This document shows positions 34,144 to 45,895 of a stretch of 64,000 bases of DNA, in pieces (the stretch's first letter is position 1; every line of letters begins with the position of its first letter). The notes under the pieces were generated by a model. It was not told the DNA's origin, made no database searches, and saw only the letters and a list, made by a program, of their open reading frames with translations. This stretch comes from Siphonodentalium dalli (taxonomy: Eukaryota; Mollusca; Scaphopoda; Gadilida; Siphonodentaliidae): assembly GCA_032622095.1 (NCBI GenBank), contig CP136069.1, positions 6,464,036 to 6,528,035 on the forward strand, given 5' to 3'. Made by a program: the position numbers and the translations under genes.

Positions 34144-34671
34144 AATTGAGCAACTCAATTAAGCATTTTATCTTCTGCAAATTAGGGGACATAGAAACTG
34201 AACAGAAAGGAAAAAGTCAAAAAGTAACTAAAACAAAATTTCAATTTGATACTCAAGATACTTCCCAGAAAATGAGGCCTAAGCATAATGATGTCCCTGG
34301 AGGGTGTATTTGGTGATGCTAGCCTGCTGTATGGGGTAGCAACACTAAATTCACTCTCTGGGGACCCCATTCTGCAAATGTCAGACACTGAATTCAGGCT
34401 TGGGAACATAATTTTGTTTTAATTTGATAATAACAACAAGCACCAGTGCTGGTGCAGTGTTTACACAAGCCTGGCCAACAACATTCTAATCTCTAATCTG
34501 TCGTTCTAATCTCAATTAATGACCTGACTTTGTCTCTCTGAGAGATATCTTTATCGTGATATGATATGGGGTGGAGGGGCTGTTGGCAGGGTGGGGGCCT
34601 GGGTCATGTGGGGGTGGGGGGTTGATAGAAAGTTTCTGTGATTTCAAAAAAGACTGAAGTTTCATAACTCC

Positions 34672-35026
34672 GCCCACATTCGACACAGTGATCTCTTTGA
34701 ACAAATCTGAACCAGTCACCCAAGGACCCTTTGTACCAAATATGAACCCATTCGTCCCAATGGAATTTGAGAAGTCGTTGTAAGAATTACTATGGTGGGA
34801 AAGAGTTATGGTCCTAGCTTGGCAACTATTTGACCGGGTGACCTCATTTGAACAAATCTGAATGTGATTCAACTAGGGAACATCTACACCAAATATGAAC
34901 CTATTCGGTCTTATGGTTCTGGAGGAGAAGATGATTATTGACGGATGGACGGACGGACGCATGGATGGACGGACGAGGAGTGATGACTATAGCTCCACCG
35001 GAGACTTCGTCTCAGGTGAGCTAAAA
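34672..35026 (+). repeat. Interspersed element ending GGTGAGCTAAAAA (unit B)
   Basis: Orthologue of 20995-21366, with a shorter GACGGACGGACG tract. Confidence 0.6.
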
Positions 35027-35344
35027 ACACAACATTAGATTAGCAATATGCATGTAAACTTCCTACGTTTCGTTTTTGCCGGTTCAATTTTGTTATTAAT
35101 CAGCGTCACGTAAAAATTGCAACTGTAGACCCTGGGAAGAAAATCTAGAGCTTCCGTCGGTCTGAAACGTTTATGGTGTAACACAATTTTTATGATTAAA
35201 ACGGACAATTGCTCGTTATTACGTTTACGATTACGTAATTCCAACGAATACAAATGGAAGTTTGTTTGTCTTCTCAGTAGTATTTTCATACGCCCTTTTG
35301 AAAAAAAGGTATTATGCAATCAATCCGTCTGTCTAGCCGTCCGT

Positions 35345-35780
35345 TAATATGTTTATTTCCGACAGATAACTCCAGTTTGGATTATTTGATTTGAACCAAT
35401 GTTAGTATGTGTATTTCCCAGCTAAAGATACAGGCCAATTTCGAATATAGGTTCTGTCCAATTATTTTCACATGAGTTACGGACATTTTTCAACTTTTTG
35501 GCATGGAATATTCTTTGTGATCTCAATTTGACAGACAAATTGCTGGTGTAAAATGGATAACTCTAAAATCAAGTGGTTATTATATTATTGCTAATAGTAA
35601 CCACTTGATTTTCGAGTTATCCATCTTACAACCGCAATTTGTCCGTTTGAGCACGTGGTTCTGGTCCACATCTCCAAAAATTAACAAACTTAAAAATTTG
35701 ATATCTGATCACTTTCAGCTTTGATGGGTGGGTTCCTCGACTCGAGTAATTTAGGAGCGTTTAATTGGATTGAGTACCTT
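35345..35780. mobile_element. Monomer and TTAA MITE remnant (unit B)
   Basis: Orthologue of 21660-22154, including the AAATCAAGTGGTTA palindrome (35552-35630) and right end GATTGAGTACCTTTAA. Confidence 0.55.
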
Positions 35781-35950
35781 TAAGACATGGATGTTGATGT
35801 GTTCCATGGAGTATGGATGCATGTTGTTTTGATATTTTGCGTGGGACGCTAAAGTGTTCAACAAATAAAAATGCCAGACCAACTTGCATAACGATATTTT
35901 GTTGGCAAGTTGCATTCATACAATGTGGAAGCAAGTTTGGGCTCGTGCAC

Positions 35951-36099
35951 TACAGTAATGCCCAAAGCAATTGACCACTTAACCACAGCAGAATTATGGG
36001 TCATTTTTCAGGATTTAGTCGGAAATATGGCTTGTTGCCATTCATCGGAAAGCTCTCGCCGAGTGGTTAAGTGGTCAATTAATTTGGGCATTACTGTAC
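35951..36099. mobile_element. Palindromic MITE with one arm deleted
   Basis: TA-flanked element 35953-36097. It is 145 bp against 214 bp in unit A: the left part of the second arm, from GAGAGTTTTCC to the ATTCTGCTGT stretch, is missing. Loss at the hairpin is typical for long palindromes. Confidence 0.7.
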
Positions 36100-36671
36100 A
36101 TCACAACTGTAAAGATAGTTTAATGTGCAATGTAATTGTACAATGTGGCAAGGGGTGCAAAGTAATTGTACTCTGAGTGGCCAGGGGTGCAAAGAGTGGC
36201 GACTCACATTTCATAACTTGCAGAGATTTGTGCAACTAGAGAACACTTACAAAACGTTTGTTTTGTTTTATCAAGTAGGAAAGGAAAGGAAATACGCATG
36301 AAATTTAAGTTTCACGATTAAAGAGGAACTCGGGGCTGAACCGATATCAAAATCATAATGTAACAAGTAGCTCATAAAACACAACCGTTTCACCTATGAT
36401 CTACCTATTTTAAAGATGGATTATCTCTTTAAATAACAAATTTGAAATAGTTGCGTGGGTATAAAATAATAAATATGAACTGAAGACCCCTGTCCGTAAA
36501 AGCTTCTATCAGTTAATTTTGATTTTATTTCGAATATTTTATTGGGACCGTTTATTTGTCTATTTTTAGAACAGACAGTTCAGGTGATACCATATAGAGA
36601 TGTTCCTATGGCTGTTAGGCTGTTCCTATGGCTACGTACCGAACGTACAAATGTCCCAGATTGATTGGTTG

Positions 36672-37620
36672 TATTGTTTTATTCCATAGTTATAAGCGAT
36701 AATGAGTATAATTAATGTTTATTTGTGACAAAATTACAACACAAAATTTCTGGTCTCTGTTGACAGTAACCACTATTGTGCATTAGCTATTAGCTAATAG
36801 CTAATCAACCACACCTTTTTAGACCAGAAAATATCCAAAATAAAATGAATATTAATCGATAGAATCATTTCCCCGACAGGAGTCTTCAATTCAGATCTAA
36901 TATTTTATACCCCCGTAACTATATAATACATGTTTACAAAGAGATAATCCACCTTTAAAAGTTGTTTAGCCGAAATCAAAGTTGCAACCACAAGAGAGGT
37001 TTCTGTTATCCATTGTATAATTTCCCATTGCAACTCAAACTTTTTAAAATTTATATTCAAAGTGCTAGGAACCCAGACAACATCTTTGGATTGACTGAAT
37101 TTGATTGATAGTTTATTTGACCGTATACCTGGGTACACTACAAAAAATATACAAATGCATGTACAAACGATGACAATGAAGATTGTTGGATATATGTACA
37201 AACAATGACAATGGCTGCGGATACACGTACCACAGTAGCAATGTCATAGTAGGTGTGACAATTTATTATGGTGGAGTTTGGTGACAATTGGTCGTCATAA
37301 TTAATATGCCATAGTAAGCCATGTCGCCCTCTGCAAATTCGCACAATGAGTCTACCATGCTCTACCAGCAACGGTCGATGTCTCAAGGATGTATCTACCT
37401 GTGAATGTCTTGTCGCTGTTGATCTTCACTCAACACGCAGTGTTATATTTTGCATGTTAACACACAAGTCCACTTGATAACTTAATGAATAACCCATTTC
37501 TGTCAACAGCCATGATTGTTCTTATTAATGAAATTAATATAAGTAGATAAACATGCATGCATTGAGATCATATAAAATATCGGTTTTATTCACTGAAGTA
37601 AGTCCTTGATAATTTAGTAT
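36672..37620. other. Unassigned spacer
   Basis: A minus-strand ORF (36905-37201, 98 aa) is preceded in frame by an acceptor-like TTTTTTGTAG, but shows no domain I recognise. A short TTAGCTATTAGCTAATAGCT hairpin lies near 36785. No gene called. Confidence 0.4.
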
Positions 37621-38175
37621 CTAAACACTATCTCCACTAGAAGAATGTAGTATCAAAATTCCAACAACATCGACTGAACCATTTAAAAAAAAAACAAGGT
37701 CTGAACTGTGCACAAATGTAAATATTTACTACTTTATTCAGGATGAATTATTGGACAAAACATTACGTTAATGACTCCGCCAATGAGAGTCACTGTACGT
37801 AATGTGTTTATACCAATGATACTGTCTATTTGTATATCAAATTTATTGAAAATAACATATTTTGCCATCAATCCTTGAAATAGTGTGTCTGTCGTTTGTA
37901 GAATGAGGTCCACAGAGGGTGAATTTAGTGATGCTACCCCGCATATCGGGCTATCATCACTAAATTCACCCTCTGGGAACCTCATTCTGAGGTGTAAGCA
38001 GAATGAGGTCCCCAGAGGGTGAATTTGGTGATGCTAGCCCACTATGCGGGGTAGCGTCACTAAATTCATCCTCTGGGGACCTCATTCTGCAAATGACAGA
38101 CACACTATTTCAAGGCTTGTTTGCCATGATTTTGTTCTAAACAGGTCAGCGGAGTGTTTCATATTTCTTTAATAA
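37621..38175. mobile_element. Arm of the 13440-16258 TIR family, interrupted
   Basis: Diverged relative of the 350-bp arm (GTAAATATTTACTACT ... GCGGAGTGTTTCATATTTCTTTAA), interrupted by the foldback element at 37869-38119. Confidence 0.5.
37861..38127. mobile_element. Foldback element with 8-bp target duplication
   Basis: Element 37869-38119 begins CAATCCTTGAAATAGTGTG and ends CACTATTTCAAGGCTTG. The perfect direct repeat TTTGCCAT flanks it (37861-37868, 38120-38127). It contains two GAATGAGGTCC palindromes. With 7209-7478 this is the second independent 8-bp duplication for the family, supporting a hAT-type origin. Confidence 0.78.
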
Positions 38176-38235
38176 TAAAATAAGAATATTTTCTAACAGT
38201 AAAACTTTAAAGATGCTCTATCTCTTCTGATATGA

Positions 38236-38490
38236 AAATGGTGTCCCCAGAGGGTGAATTTAGTGATGCTAGTCCACTATTGGGATAACGTCACTAAATT
38301 AAACCTCTGGGGACCTATTTCTGCAAATGACAGGCACACTAAACTCAGGCTTAGTCAGTAATGTTAGACATCCATCTCAAACCTCACTGAAAAAGTTTAT
38401 TGTTTAACCCACATGGAGCCTCACACAGATAGAAGAATGCACTGTGGAGTGTTGTCTGCTCCAGTCTATGTGGGGCTCTCTAAGGGTTGG
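38236..38490. mobile_element. Foldback fragment and small TTAACCC MITE
   Basis: 38236-38355 is a single GGTGTCCCCAGAGGGTGAA palindrome ending near CTCAGGCTTAG. 38404-38489 is a second copy of the 5316-5412 MITE; the two share the intervening sequence CATCCATCTCAAACCTCAC. Confidence 0.55.
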
Positions 38491-38504
38491 CTGGTAGGAC
38501 TACT

Positions 38505-39737
38505 TTAAAGGCCCAATTTTTGAATGCCATATTTTATACCATTTGAAAGAGGAACCAAAAATATATATATACTCAAGAACATGGAACAGTTGTGGCCAAG
38601 GAGTGTCCACTAAGTGATAGAGATTCTCAGATTCACCACAAGACTTTCCCTATTATTTACCCCAGAATGCATCGTAATTCACATCTAAGAGATAAAGTTA
38701 TTCCCCTTCCATTGAGAATAATAAACTGGCAACACAACCCAGATCAAAATTAAGCAGAGAACACACATCGGTACCTTGACAAAAACAACATGTTCACAGT
38801 TTATTCGACCAGATATGTTGATAATACAATGTTTTTGAGCTTCCTCTTTCAAATGGTATATAATATGGAATATGTTGGACACAGTCTGAGTAAACTCATA
38901 CCTAAATATTCATTACAACATTGAATATTAGGTCTGACGGATAACATCGCTATCTCATTTCCAAGTCCTCGGGGTTCCGTAATCTGATTGATTGCGTAAA
39001 TTATTTTCCGTCCAATGAAACCGAATGGGTTAATAAACAAGTGTTAGTGGGCGGAGACTCCCATAGTGTCACTTCTAAATATAGTAACAGAGCGGCGCTT
39101 GCAAATACAACAGACAGAAAAAATGGCTTCGAAATTATATATTCGGTACGATTCCGATTAATTTGAAGGATGTGCTGGACCTGATAGATAGGCATGCGTA
39201 TGGTACCAACTTGGCCTCCCATAAATATAAATAGAACTCACTCATGTCCGTGTATTTGATTTACTTTATTGTAACATGGTTTGCAAATCAAATTATTTGT
39301 CGTAAAACTAAAAAAGTCATCTGAAAGTTAAACACCGAGGAAATGACTTAATTTTATGCTTTTAAATAGTTCTAAAGCATCATTTTTTATGACGACCTTA
39401 TTTTTTGCTCTCGGATGCAGCTTTCCCGTTGATGCAGCGAGTTCATCTCCCGAAAAAGAATAGTCGCACACACGACAAATATTATCTTCTGTAAGTTTAT
39501 GTCGCGACACAGGCCTTGTTATTGCGAAGCACAACAAATAACACGTGGGGACACCTGTCAATCATCGATGTATTTTTAAAAATCCGTGACGTCATTTTGG
39601 GGAAGCTCTTCGCTGAATAGAAATGGTTTTGGCTACATTAGCTCCAGACTCTATATTTCAAATACAGAGTCGACGTTCACCCAGACTGTGTTGGACATAA
39701 TGTGATCTGGGCATTCGAAAATTAATTGGGCCATTAA
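38505..39737. mobile_element. 1.2-kb TTAA/AGGCCCA element
   Basis: TTAA at 38505-38508 and 39734-39737; ends AGGCCCAATTTTTGAATGCC and the inverse of GGCATTCGAAAATTAATTGGGCC-type sequence. The left half matches 27486-27740 (CAAAATAATTC, TGTTCACAGTTTATT, CCTCTTTCAAATGGTATA). It contains one exon-like ORF on the minus strand. Confidence 0.6.
39328..39561 (-). CDS. Exon-like ORF with CxxC motif in TTAA element, function unknown
   Basis: A 77-aa minus-strand ORF containing NICRVCDYSFSGDELAAS and a basic stretch PRAKNKVVIKN. The spacing C-x2-C suggests half of a zinc-binding module, and composition looks coding. No partner cysteines or histidines are visible, and no confident splice site. It could be a remnant of a gene carried by the surrounding element, or chance. 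Confidence 0.25.
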   Translation of the reverse strand: MTGVPTCYLLCFAITRPVSRHKLTEDNICRVCDYSFSGDELAASTGKLHPRAKNKVVIKNDALELFKSIKLSHFLGV

Positions 39738-39840
39738 TAAAAAGGATATAGCCGTGACTTTTTTCACCACACATAGAATGTTATAGTCTTCTGATTCTTG
39801 AAATGAGACACAGTCACATATAATGACAAATGGATGACAG

Positions 39841-40090
39841 CAGGCCTGCAAATAGTGTGTATGTGATTTACAGAATGAGGTCCACAGAGGGTGAATTTAG
39901 TGATGTTATCCCACATGGCAGGCTAGCATCACCAAATTCACCCTCTGGGAACCTCATTCTACTTGGGCCTCAACTGCTATGGCAGACCTGGGATCAGATT
40001 AAAGTTCCCCATTCGAGGTTGGTGATGTTTACCCATTAATCACATCTATCATGCATTTTATTTTCTGCAAATTAGGGGATATAGAAACTT
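39841..40090. mobile_element. Composite foldback element, right side truncated
   Basis: Starts GCCTGCAAATAGTGTGTATG, has a full GAATGAGGTCC palindrome (39875-39965) and the unique middle found at 4951-5080, but lacks the second palindrome. Confidence 0.6.
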
Positions 40091-40189
40091 CTAAGAAGGG
40101 AAAAAGTAACTAAAAACAAGGGGTACGCATCTAAGAGTTTATTGGCAGTCGAAAAAAAACTTCTGCCAATAACTTGGCAATAAGGCCCA

Positions 40190-41820
40190 AACAAGGCCCA
40201 AAAAGTCGGACAAACCTGGTTTTCGAACTCGTCTGAGATATTATTGCAATAGAATTATATACCAAATATAAATTGAATGATTGGTTAATATCTCATAGAT
40301 TTATCGCGCTAACGGTGATAAAATTGCCAAAAAATTGACAAAGTATAAGACCCCTAACGGCGGGGATTTTTTTTTTGGACAAACCTGGTTTTTGAACTCG
40401 TCCACTTCCACTTGTAGTCAATTTTCAATTGGCAGGGATAGCCAAACTATCTTGTGTATAACGGGTTATAAAAGTTTCTTAATTTCCGAATATTGAACAT
40501 ATATAATAGATTGAATGGATATGTTCAATGTTCTAAAAGTTTCGATTGAATGGAGCAGCTTACTCGCGCCATGTAATACTTTTCAATGTATTCGAATACA
40601 AGAACATTTCTGGGTATTCAATAGAATCGAATAAAAGACAATGTTGGTATTTGAATAAAGTAAATTAGTACTCACCCAGCAAAATTTCAGCCCAACCAAA
40701 TTTCGAATAGCAGGTGCACAGGTGTTTAAATTGTTTAATATTTCATTGAGTTATGCATAGCAATTAACACTTGAAAAAAAATTCATTGACTTATCACGCT
40801 AACGGTGAAAAAATTGCTAAAAAAAATGGTTTGAATCAGTTAAAGGCACGTGAGGCCTTAGTTGTCGAAAATATTCATATTTGTTCCAATCACCGTAACC
40901 AGAAAAACATTAAAACGCATACAGTTTCGTTCATATATACCATGACCATCGCGTAAACAGCATGTTATCATAAAGATTTACTATTTTTTTTACCTAAGCA
41001 AGAGCCTGATTGTGTTACAGAAGACAGCCCAATGCTGCTGGCTAATCACACACAAATGGCATAAACGCTCTTTATTCGTTCCATATCAGGAATTCACCAA
41101 TAAAGAACGCTCTTTATGTTTACCATCATAATATAAACAAACACCAGAAAAGTAACTTTTTATGCTTTTGTTTACATAACAATGGTCAAAGATATGACAA
41201 TAACATACTGTTTATGCGATATTTCTTATTTGTATACGGACAAAGTATGTCTACATTTTGTTGTTCTTTCTGTTTGTGGCGGTTTTTGACGGGTGGAAAT
41301 ATTTTCACATGATACCCACCGCCAAGGCCAACCGTACCTTTAATATTTGATTGAGTTATCGCGCTAACAGACAAACCTGGTTTTCGAACTCGTCCGATAT
41401 ATTGTTGCAAGAGACTCATATCAAATATTGTTTGAATCAGTTAATATTTAATTGAGCTATCGTGATAACAGTGAAAAATATGCTAAAAATAGACAAACTA
41501 AGGTCCATAACTCCGGGGAAAAAATTTGGACAAACCTGGTTTTCGAACTGATCCGAGATATTGTTGCAAGAGACTCGAGATCATATATGGTTTGAATCAG
41601 TTAATATTTGATTCAGTTATCGCGCTAGCTGTGAAAAAAATGCTAAAAATAGACAAACTAAGGCCCATAACTCCGGGGAAAAAATTCGGACAAACCTAGT
41701 TTTCGAACTTGTCCCAGATATTGTTGCAAGAGACTCATATATCAAATATGGTTGTAATCAGTTAATATATTATTGAGTTATCGCGCTAACAGGTGATAAA
41801 ATTGCAAACAAGAGCTACGC
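40190..41820 (+). repeat. Interrupted 'TTATCGCGCTAAC' monomers
   Basis: Monomers like those at 23.1-24.2 kb occur at about 40200-40410, 40750-40850 and 41340-41815. They are separated by unassigned DNA (40420-40740, with TTCGAATA-rich words) and by a dispersed repeat at 41110-41290. Confidence 0.6.
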
Positions 41821-41822
41821 TG

Positions 41823-42810
41823 GGCGTGCAAAATACGCCCTTCTCTGGTAAAAATTGGCGGACGGAACTCAAATTTGAACTTGACCTGTGTTTTGGTGGG
41901 AGAAAGTAATATACCAAATTATCATTGAATCCGATAAGCTCTAGTAAAGTTATCATTCGGACAACAATTCAGGGATTTTCTTAGTCAAATTACGTCAAAT
42001 AAGGGGCATAACTCCGGTGAAAATTGGCGGACGGAACCCAAATTCGAACTTCAGCTGTCTTTTCTCCTAATAAATCCACATACCAAATTTGATTGAAATC
42101 GGTTCACTCTAACTAAAGTTATCACCCGGAATTACGTCAAATAAGGGGCATAACTCCGGTGAAAATTGGCAGACGGAACCCAAATTCTAACTTGAGCTGT
42201 CTTTTCTCCTAATAAACCCACATACCAAATTTGATTGAAATCGGTTCACTCTAACTAAAGTTATCATCCAGACAACAAATTTCAGGGATTTTCTAAGTCA
42301 AATTACGTCAAAAAAGGGGCCATAACTCTCACAAAATTTATCGGATTAAAACGAAATTCGGACTTGAGCTGTATTTCGATATATGTAATCCACAAAAAAC
42401 GGGTTTTGCGTATAAACATTCCAAAATCGAGTTATCATCCGGAAACCAAAAAACATAAGAAAAACTGAATTTCCGAAAAGGGGCATAACTCTGCCAAAAA
42501 TGGTCGGACAGAACCCAAGTTCGAACTTGACCTGTGTTTTGGTGGGAGAAAGTAATATACCAAATTTGGATTCATTCCGATAAACTATACTAAAGTTATC
42601 ATCCGGACAACAAATTTCAAGGATTTTCTAAGTCAAAAAACGTCAAATAAGGGGCATAACTCCGGTGAAAATTGGCGGGCGGAACCCAAATTCGAACTTG
42701 AACTTACTTTTCGGCTAATAAACCCACATACCAAATTTTATTAAATTTGGTTCACTCTAACTAAAGTTATCATCCGGAAACCAGGTTAACGGATGCCCGG
42801 ACGGGCGTAT
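41823..42810 (+). repeat. 144-172-bp monomer array
   Basis: GGGGCATAACTCCGGTG-type starts occur at about 42003, 42147, 42316, 42479 and 42651. Each is followed by GGACGGAACCCAAATTCGAA, ACCCACATACCAAATTT, GGTTCACTCTAACTAAAGTT and ATCATCCGG. It ends in GGACGGGCGTATAAAAAG. Confidence 0.75.
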
Positions 42811-43069
42811 AAAAAGTCATCAAAGATGGATAACTCTTGTCAAAAGTTCGGACGTGACCCATTTTCTACAGGCAGTAAATATTTATTGGGAGCAACTCAC
42901 ATACCAATTTTTTTTTAATCCGTTCACAAATGTCAAAGTTATAAGGCATTCTTTAGGTCCGCCCGCCGCCGCCCGCCCGCCAACCGTCCCTCGTCAAACC
43001 ATAAGTCAAGTTTTTGAAAAACTCGACTAATATTAATGCTAATTTGAGACTATAGATAGTTCCCAGAAG

Positions 43070-43200
43070 CTGAGGCCTATGCAGATTGAGGTCACCCAGA
43101 GGGTGAATTTGGTGATGCTAGCCTGCTGTGGGGGATAACATCATTAAATTCACCCTCCGGGGACCTCATTCTGTAAATTACAGACACACTATTTGCAGAT
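43070..43200. mobile_element. Foldback fragment, near-copy of 24227-24361
   Basis: Preceded by the same monomers and CG-rich tract as 24000-24220, so 23.7-24.4 kb and 42.8-43.25 kb are copies of one larger repeat. Confidence 0.6.
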
Positions 43201-43334
43201 GTGGATGACAGCTGGATGAGAAAGGGAGAAAGGGGTTGACAATAAAGCACGGTGATCAAATCACTGGTTTACATACTGTACATACATAGCTTGCATTACT
43301 GTAAGTGAAAAGATATGAACACATCAAACACAAA

Positions 43335-43526
43335 CATTTTGTCGACTCGCATATATAAGAGAATGCATTGGCACAGGGCATAACTGTAACCATCACAATG
43401 TGGTCAATGAACCGGTTCCAATGAAATCCATATTTGTATGGTGTTATTGAGACAGACCGACGATATTTTAGGCTGTTGAAGCTTTATTTGGGCGTTTTTT
43501 GTCGTTTTGTTGGGTAAAGGGTTAAT
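43335..43526. mobile_element. piggyBac-like MITE, right half
   Basis: Matches 6968-7158 from GTCGACTCGCATATATAAG to TTGTTGGGTAAAGGGTTAA. The left half is absent. Confidence 0.6.
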
Positions 43527-43544
43527 GACGGGAGCTGCACTTTT

Positions 43545-43910
43545 GAAATGCATTCTCTTATTTATGCGAGTCTCCCATAGTGAGCCTTGCATATATTAAA
43601 GAATGAACTTGCATACCAGGTCAAGGTAAATATTCTTAGGCCAATGTATTCTCTTATATATGCGGGGCTCCCTATGGAAGACACGAATATAAAAGAATCA
43701 ACATTCTTACAAGGTCAAGGTACTTATTCTTAGGCCAATATATTCTCTTATATATGCGAGACTCCATATGGGAGACTCGGATATATAAAAGAATCAACTG
43801 GCTTACACGGTTAAGGTAAATATTATTAGGCCAATGTATTCTCTTATATATGTGAGGATCCATATGGGAGACTTGTGCACAGCATATATAAGAGAATGCA
43901 TTGGCACAGA
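43545..43910. repeat. Tandem hairpins of the GCCAATGCATTCTC family
   Basis: Four units of about 90-96 bp, each AGGCCAATGTATTCTC + TTATATATGCGAG..., with loops CCATATGGGAGACTCG and variants, joined by GGTCAAGGTA or GGTTAAGGTA. Starts near 43549, 43638, 43732 and 43828. Confidence 0.65.
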
Positions 43911-43994
43911 GTTTTTCGCAAAATTTCAAGAAGCACCAGTCAAGTCAAGAGTTAGATGTGCTCTAGCTTGGGGTGTCAAAAAACATTCTCAAGG

Positions 43995-44105
43995 TCATAA
44001 AGGCCTAAGCAGAATGAGGGCCCCCAAAGTGTGAATTTAGTGATGCTAGCTCGATGTGTGGGGTAGTGTCACTAAATTCACCCTCTGGGGACCTCATTCT
44101 GAAAA
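43995..44105. mobile_element. Foldback palindrome, GAATGAGG family
   Basis: GCAGAATGAGGGCCCCCAAAG at the left and CTCTGGGGACCTCATTCTG at the right; loop GATGCTAGCTCGATGTG. Confidence 0.6.
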
Positions 44106-45180
44106 GTACAATTTAAATCCAGAGATATAGCTGCAGCTGCCTGTTAAACGTAATTATCATGCACATTTAAAAACAAGAAAACCATAGTCAGAAATGGTAA
44201 CGCCACCAAGATTATGGTATTACATATAAATAGAAATGATAAAAAATACATAAAATATTTTGATAACAATTGCGTTTAAACAAGTAATCCTTCAAATTAT
44301 TACTAACAAAGTAAACGACTGTGGGGTCACTCAACAGATTATAAAGACTTGGACATAGTATACTGTAAATACTAAAATTTAAATGAAATAATTAAACGAT
44401 AAAATTTAGCAAGTAGTAAAAGTTAAATTTTCTCATTTTTGTTTTGGTTAAATAAAGCAATAATTTAAATGTAACATTTAGTTTTAAAAAAATTATTGAC
44501 CGTGGCTCTTCCAATAATTGCGCGACTGACCTGGTCAATTGTTCTTAAGAAGTTGTTTTGATAATTACTATGGAGGGAAATAGTTGTGGCTGTGGCTTCG
44601 CAAGTAATTACCTTGGTGACGTGATGTTAACAAATCTGAACTCCAGTTAACCAAGGACGCTTCATACCAAATATAAGGTGAATTATTAACTCTTTAGAAG
44701 TTGTTTTAAGATTTACTATGGAGGGAAAGAATTGTGGTGCTCGCTTCGCAACTATTTGACCTCATTGTAACAAATATAAATATTAGTCACTCAGGCAATA
44801 GATGTATCTATTCTGTATATTAACTTATTGGGTCTTACGTGTCTTGAGATGTCTAAATAGTTTTCGATGGACAGATCGCGCAAGGGACCCACGCCAATCT
44901 TCTCTGTTGGGATTCCAATTGTTGGCTCATTAAATAGGCACATATGCTTAAGATACAGTCGCACGCTCCCGTAAGTCGGGTTTTGGATCACAGTTAATGA
45001 TAATATCATTGAAATAATCGGTTTCCCCCAATAAACATCCATATATTGAATATACATGTTTTGGAGCAGAATTAGGCAGTCCATATTGGACGCCATCATG
45101 GAATTTATTTTGTTTTGATTTTCACACATAATTATTAGTTATATGGATGGAGTTCTCATTAATCCTCACATCCTTGTATT
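44106..45180. other. Dispersed-repeat fragments and an unassigned ORF
   Basis: 44160-44300 is an inverted relative of 14440-14610. 44540-44800 holds two monomers of the GTGAGCTAAAAA element. A 112-aa minus-strand ORF (44791-45129) has no domain I recognise and is not called a gene. Confidence 0.4.
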
Positions 45181-45185
45181 GGTTA

Positions 45186-45647
45186 CAGTAATACCCAAAG
45201 TAATTGACCACTTAACCACATCAGAATTATTGGTAATTTTTCAGGATTTGAAATCCTGAAAATTTACCAAGAATTTTGCTGTGGTCAATTACTTTGGACA
45301 TTACTGTATGAGGATTGAGTTATCATTAAACCTCAAATCCTTATATTGGTTACAGTAATGCCCAAAGTAATTGATCACTTAACCACAGCAGAATTATGTA
45401 TTTTTTCAGCATTTACAATCCTCAAATTACCCATTATTCTGCTGTGGTTAAGTGGTCAATTGCTTTGAACATTACTGTATGATGATTGAGTTATCATTAA
45501 ACCTCAAATCCTTATATTGGTTACAGTAATGCCCAAAGTAATTGACCCTTTAACCACAGCATAATTATGGGTAATTTTTCAGGATTTAGAATCATGAAAA
45601 AATACACACACTGTGGTTAAGTGATGAATGACTTTGGACATTACTGT
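45186..45647. repeat. Three palindromic MITEs amplified as a tandem array
   Basis: CAGTAATGCCC-family elements at 45186-45306, 45353-45477 and 45534-45647 are separated by the same spacer (TATCATTAAACCTCAAATCC, TTATATTGGTTA). Each is a shortened version of the 214-bp element. Since the spacer repeats too, the array arose by tandem duplication of MITE plus flank, not by three insertions. Confidence 0.75.
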
Positions 45648-45895
45648 ATGTAGATGGAGTTAAACCTCACATCAGTGTGTTGGAGATTTGGACCTTGACT
45701 TGGGGCCTTTGGTTTTTAACGCAACAAATGCGCGTACACCGTATACAGAAATGTTTTATGTAACCAGAGTTTTTCTTGGATAAGATGAGTTTGAAGCCTG
45801 CTTACATTTCAAAATGTTGTCAGTTTTGTATTGTCTGCAGCGGATCTCGACGTTTTGAAGCAAATGTTACAAAAGATAAAATGTGTATGTGACGA
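45648..45895. other. Unassigned spacer
   Basis: No feature recognised. Confidence 0.5.

Larger units (their letters stand above)
32013..34401. mobile_element. Composite foldback element split by an insertion (unit B)
   Basis: The left half (32013-32200) and right half (34144-34401) match the intact copy at 19701-20133. The element is about 440 bp without the insertion. Right end GAATTCAGGCTTGGG. Confidence 0.65.
25577..36671 (+). repeat. Segmental duplication unit B
   Basis: Counterpart of unit A. It carries extra sequence at 27169-27485, 27718-30911 (includes the LINE), 31049-31241 and 32201-34143. The two hsp coding sequences differ at only about 5 of 537 positions, so the duplication is recent or homogenised by gene conversion. 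Confidence 0.9.

Noticed and set aside
36905-37201. 98-aa minus-strand ORF preceded by an acceptor-like tract
   Set aside because: No recognisable domain, hydrophobic AT-driven composition, and no second exon evident.
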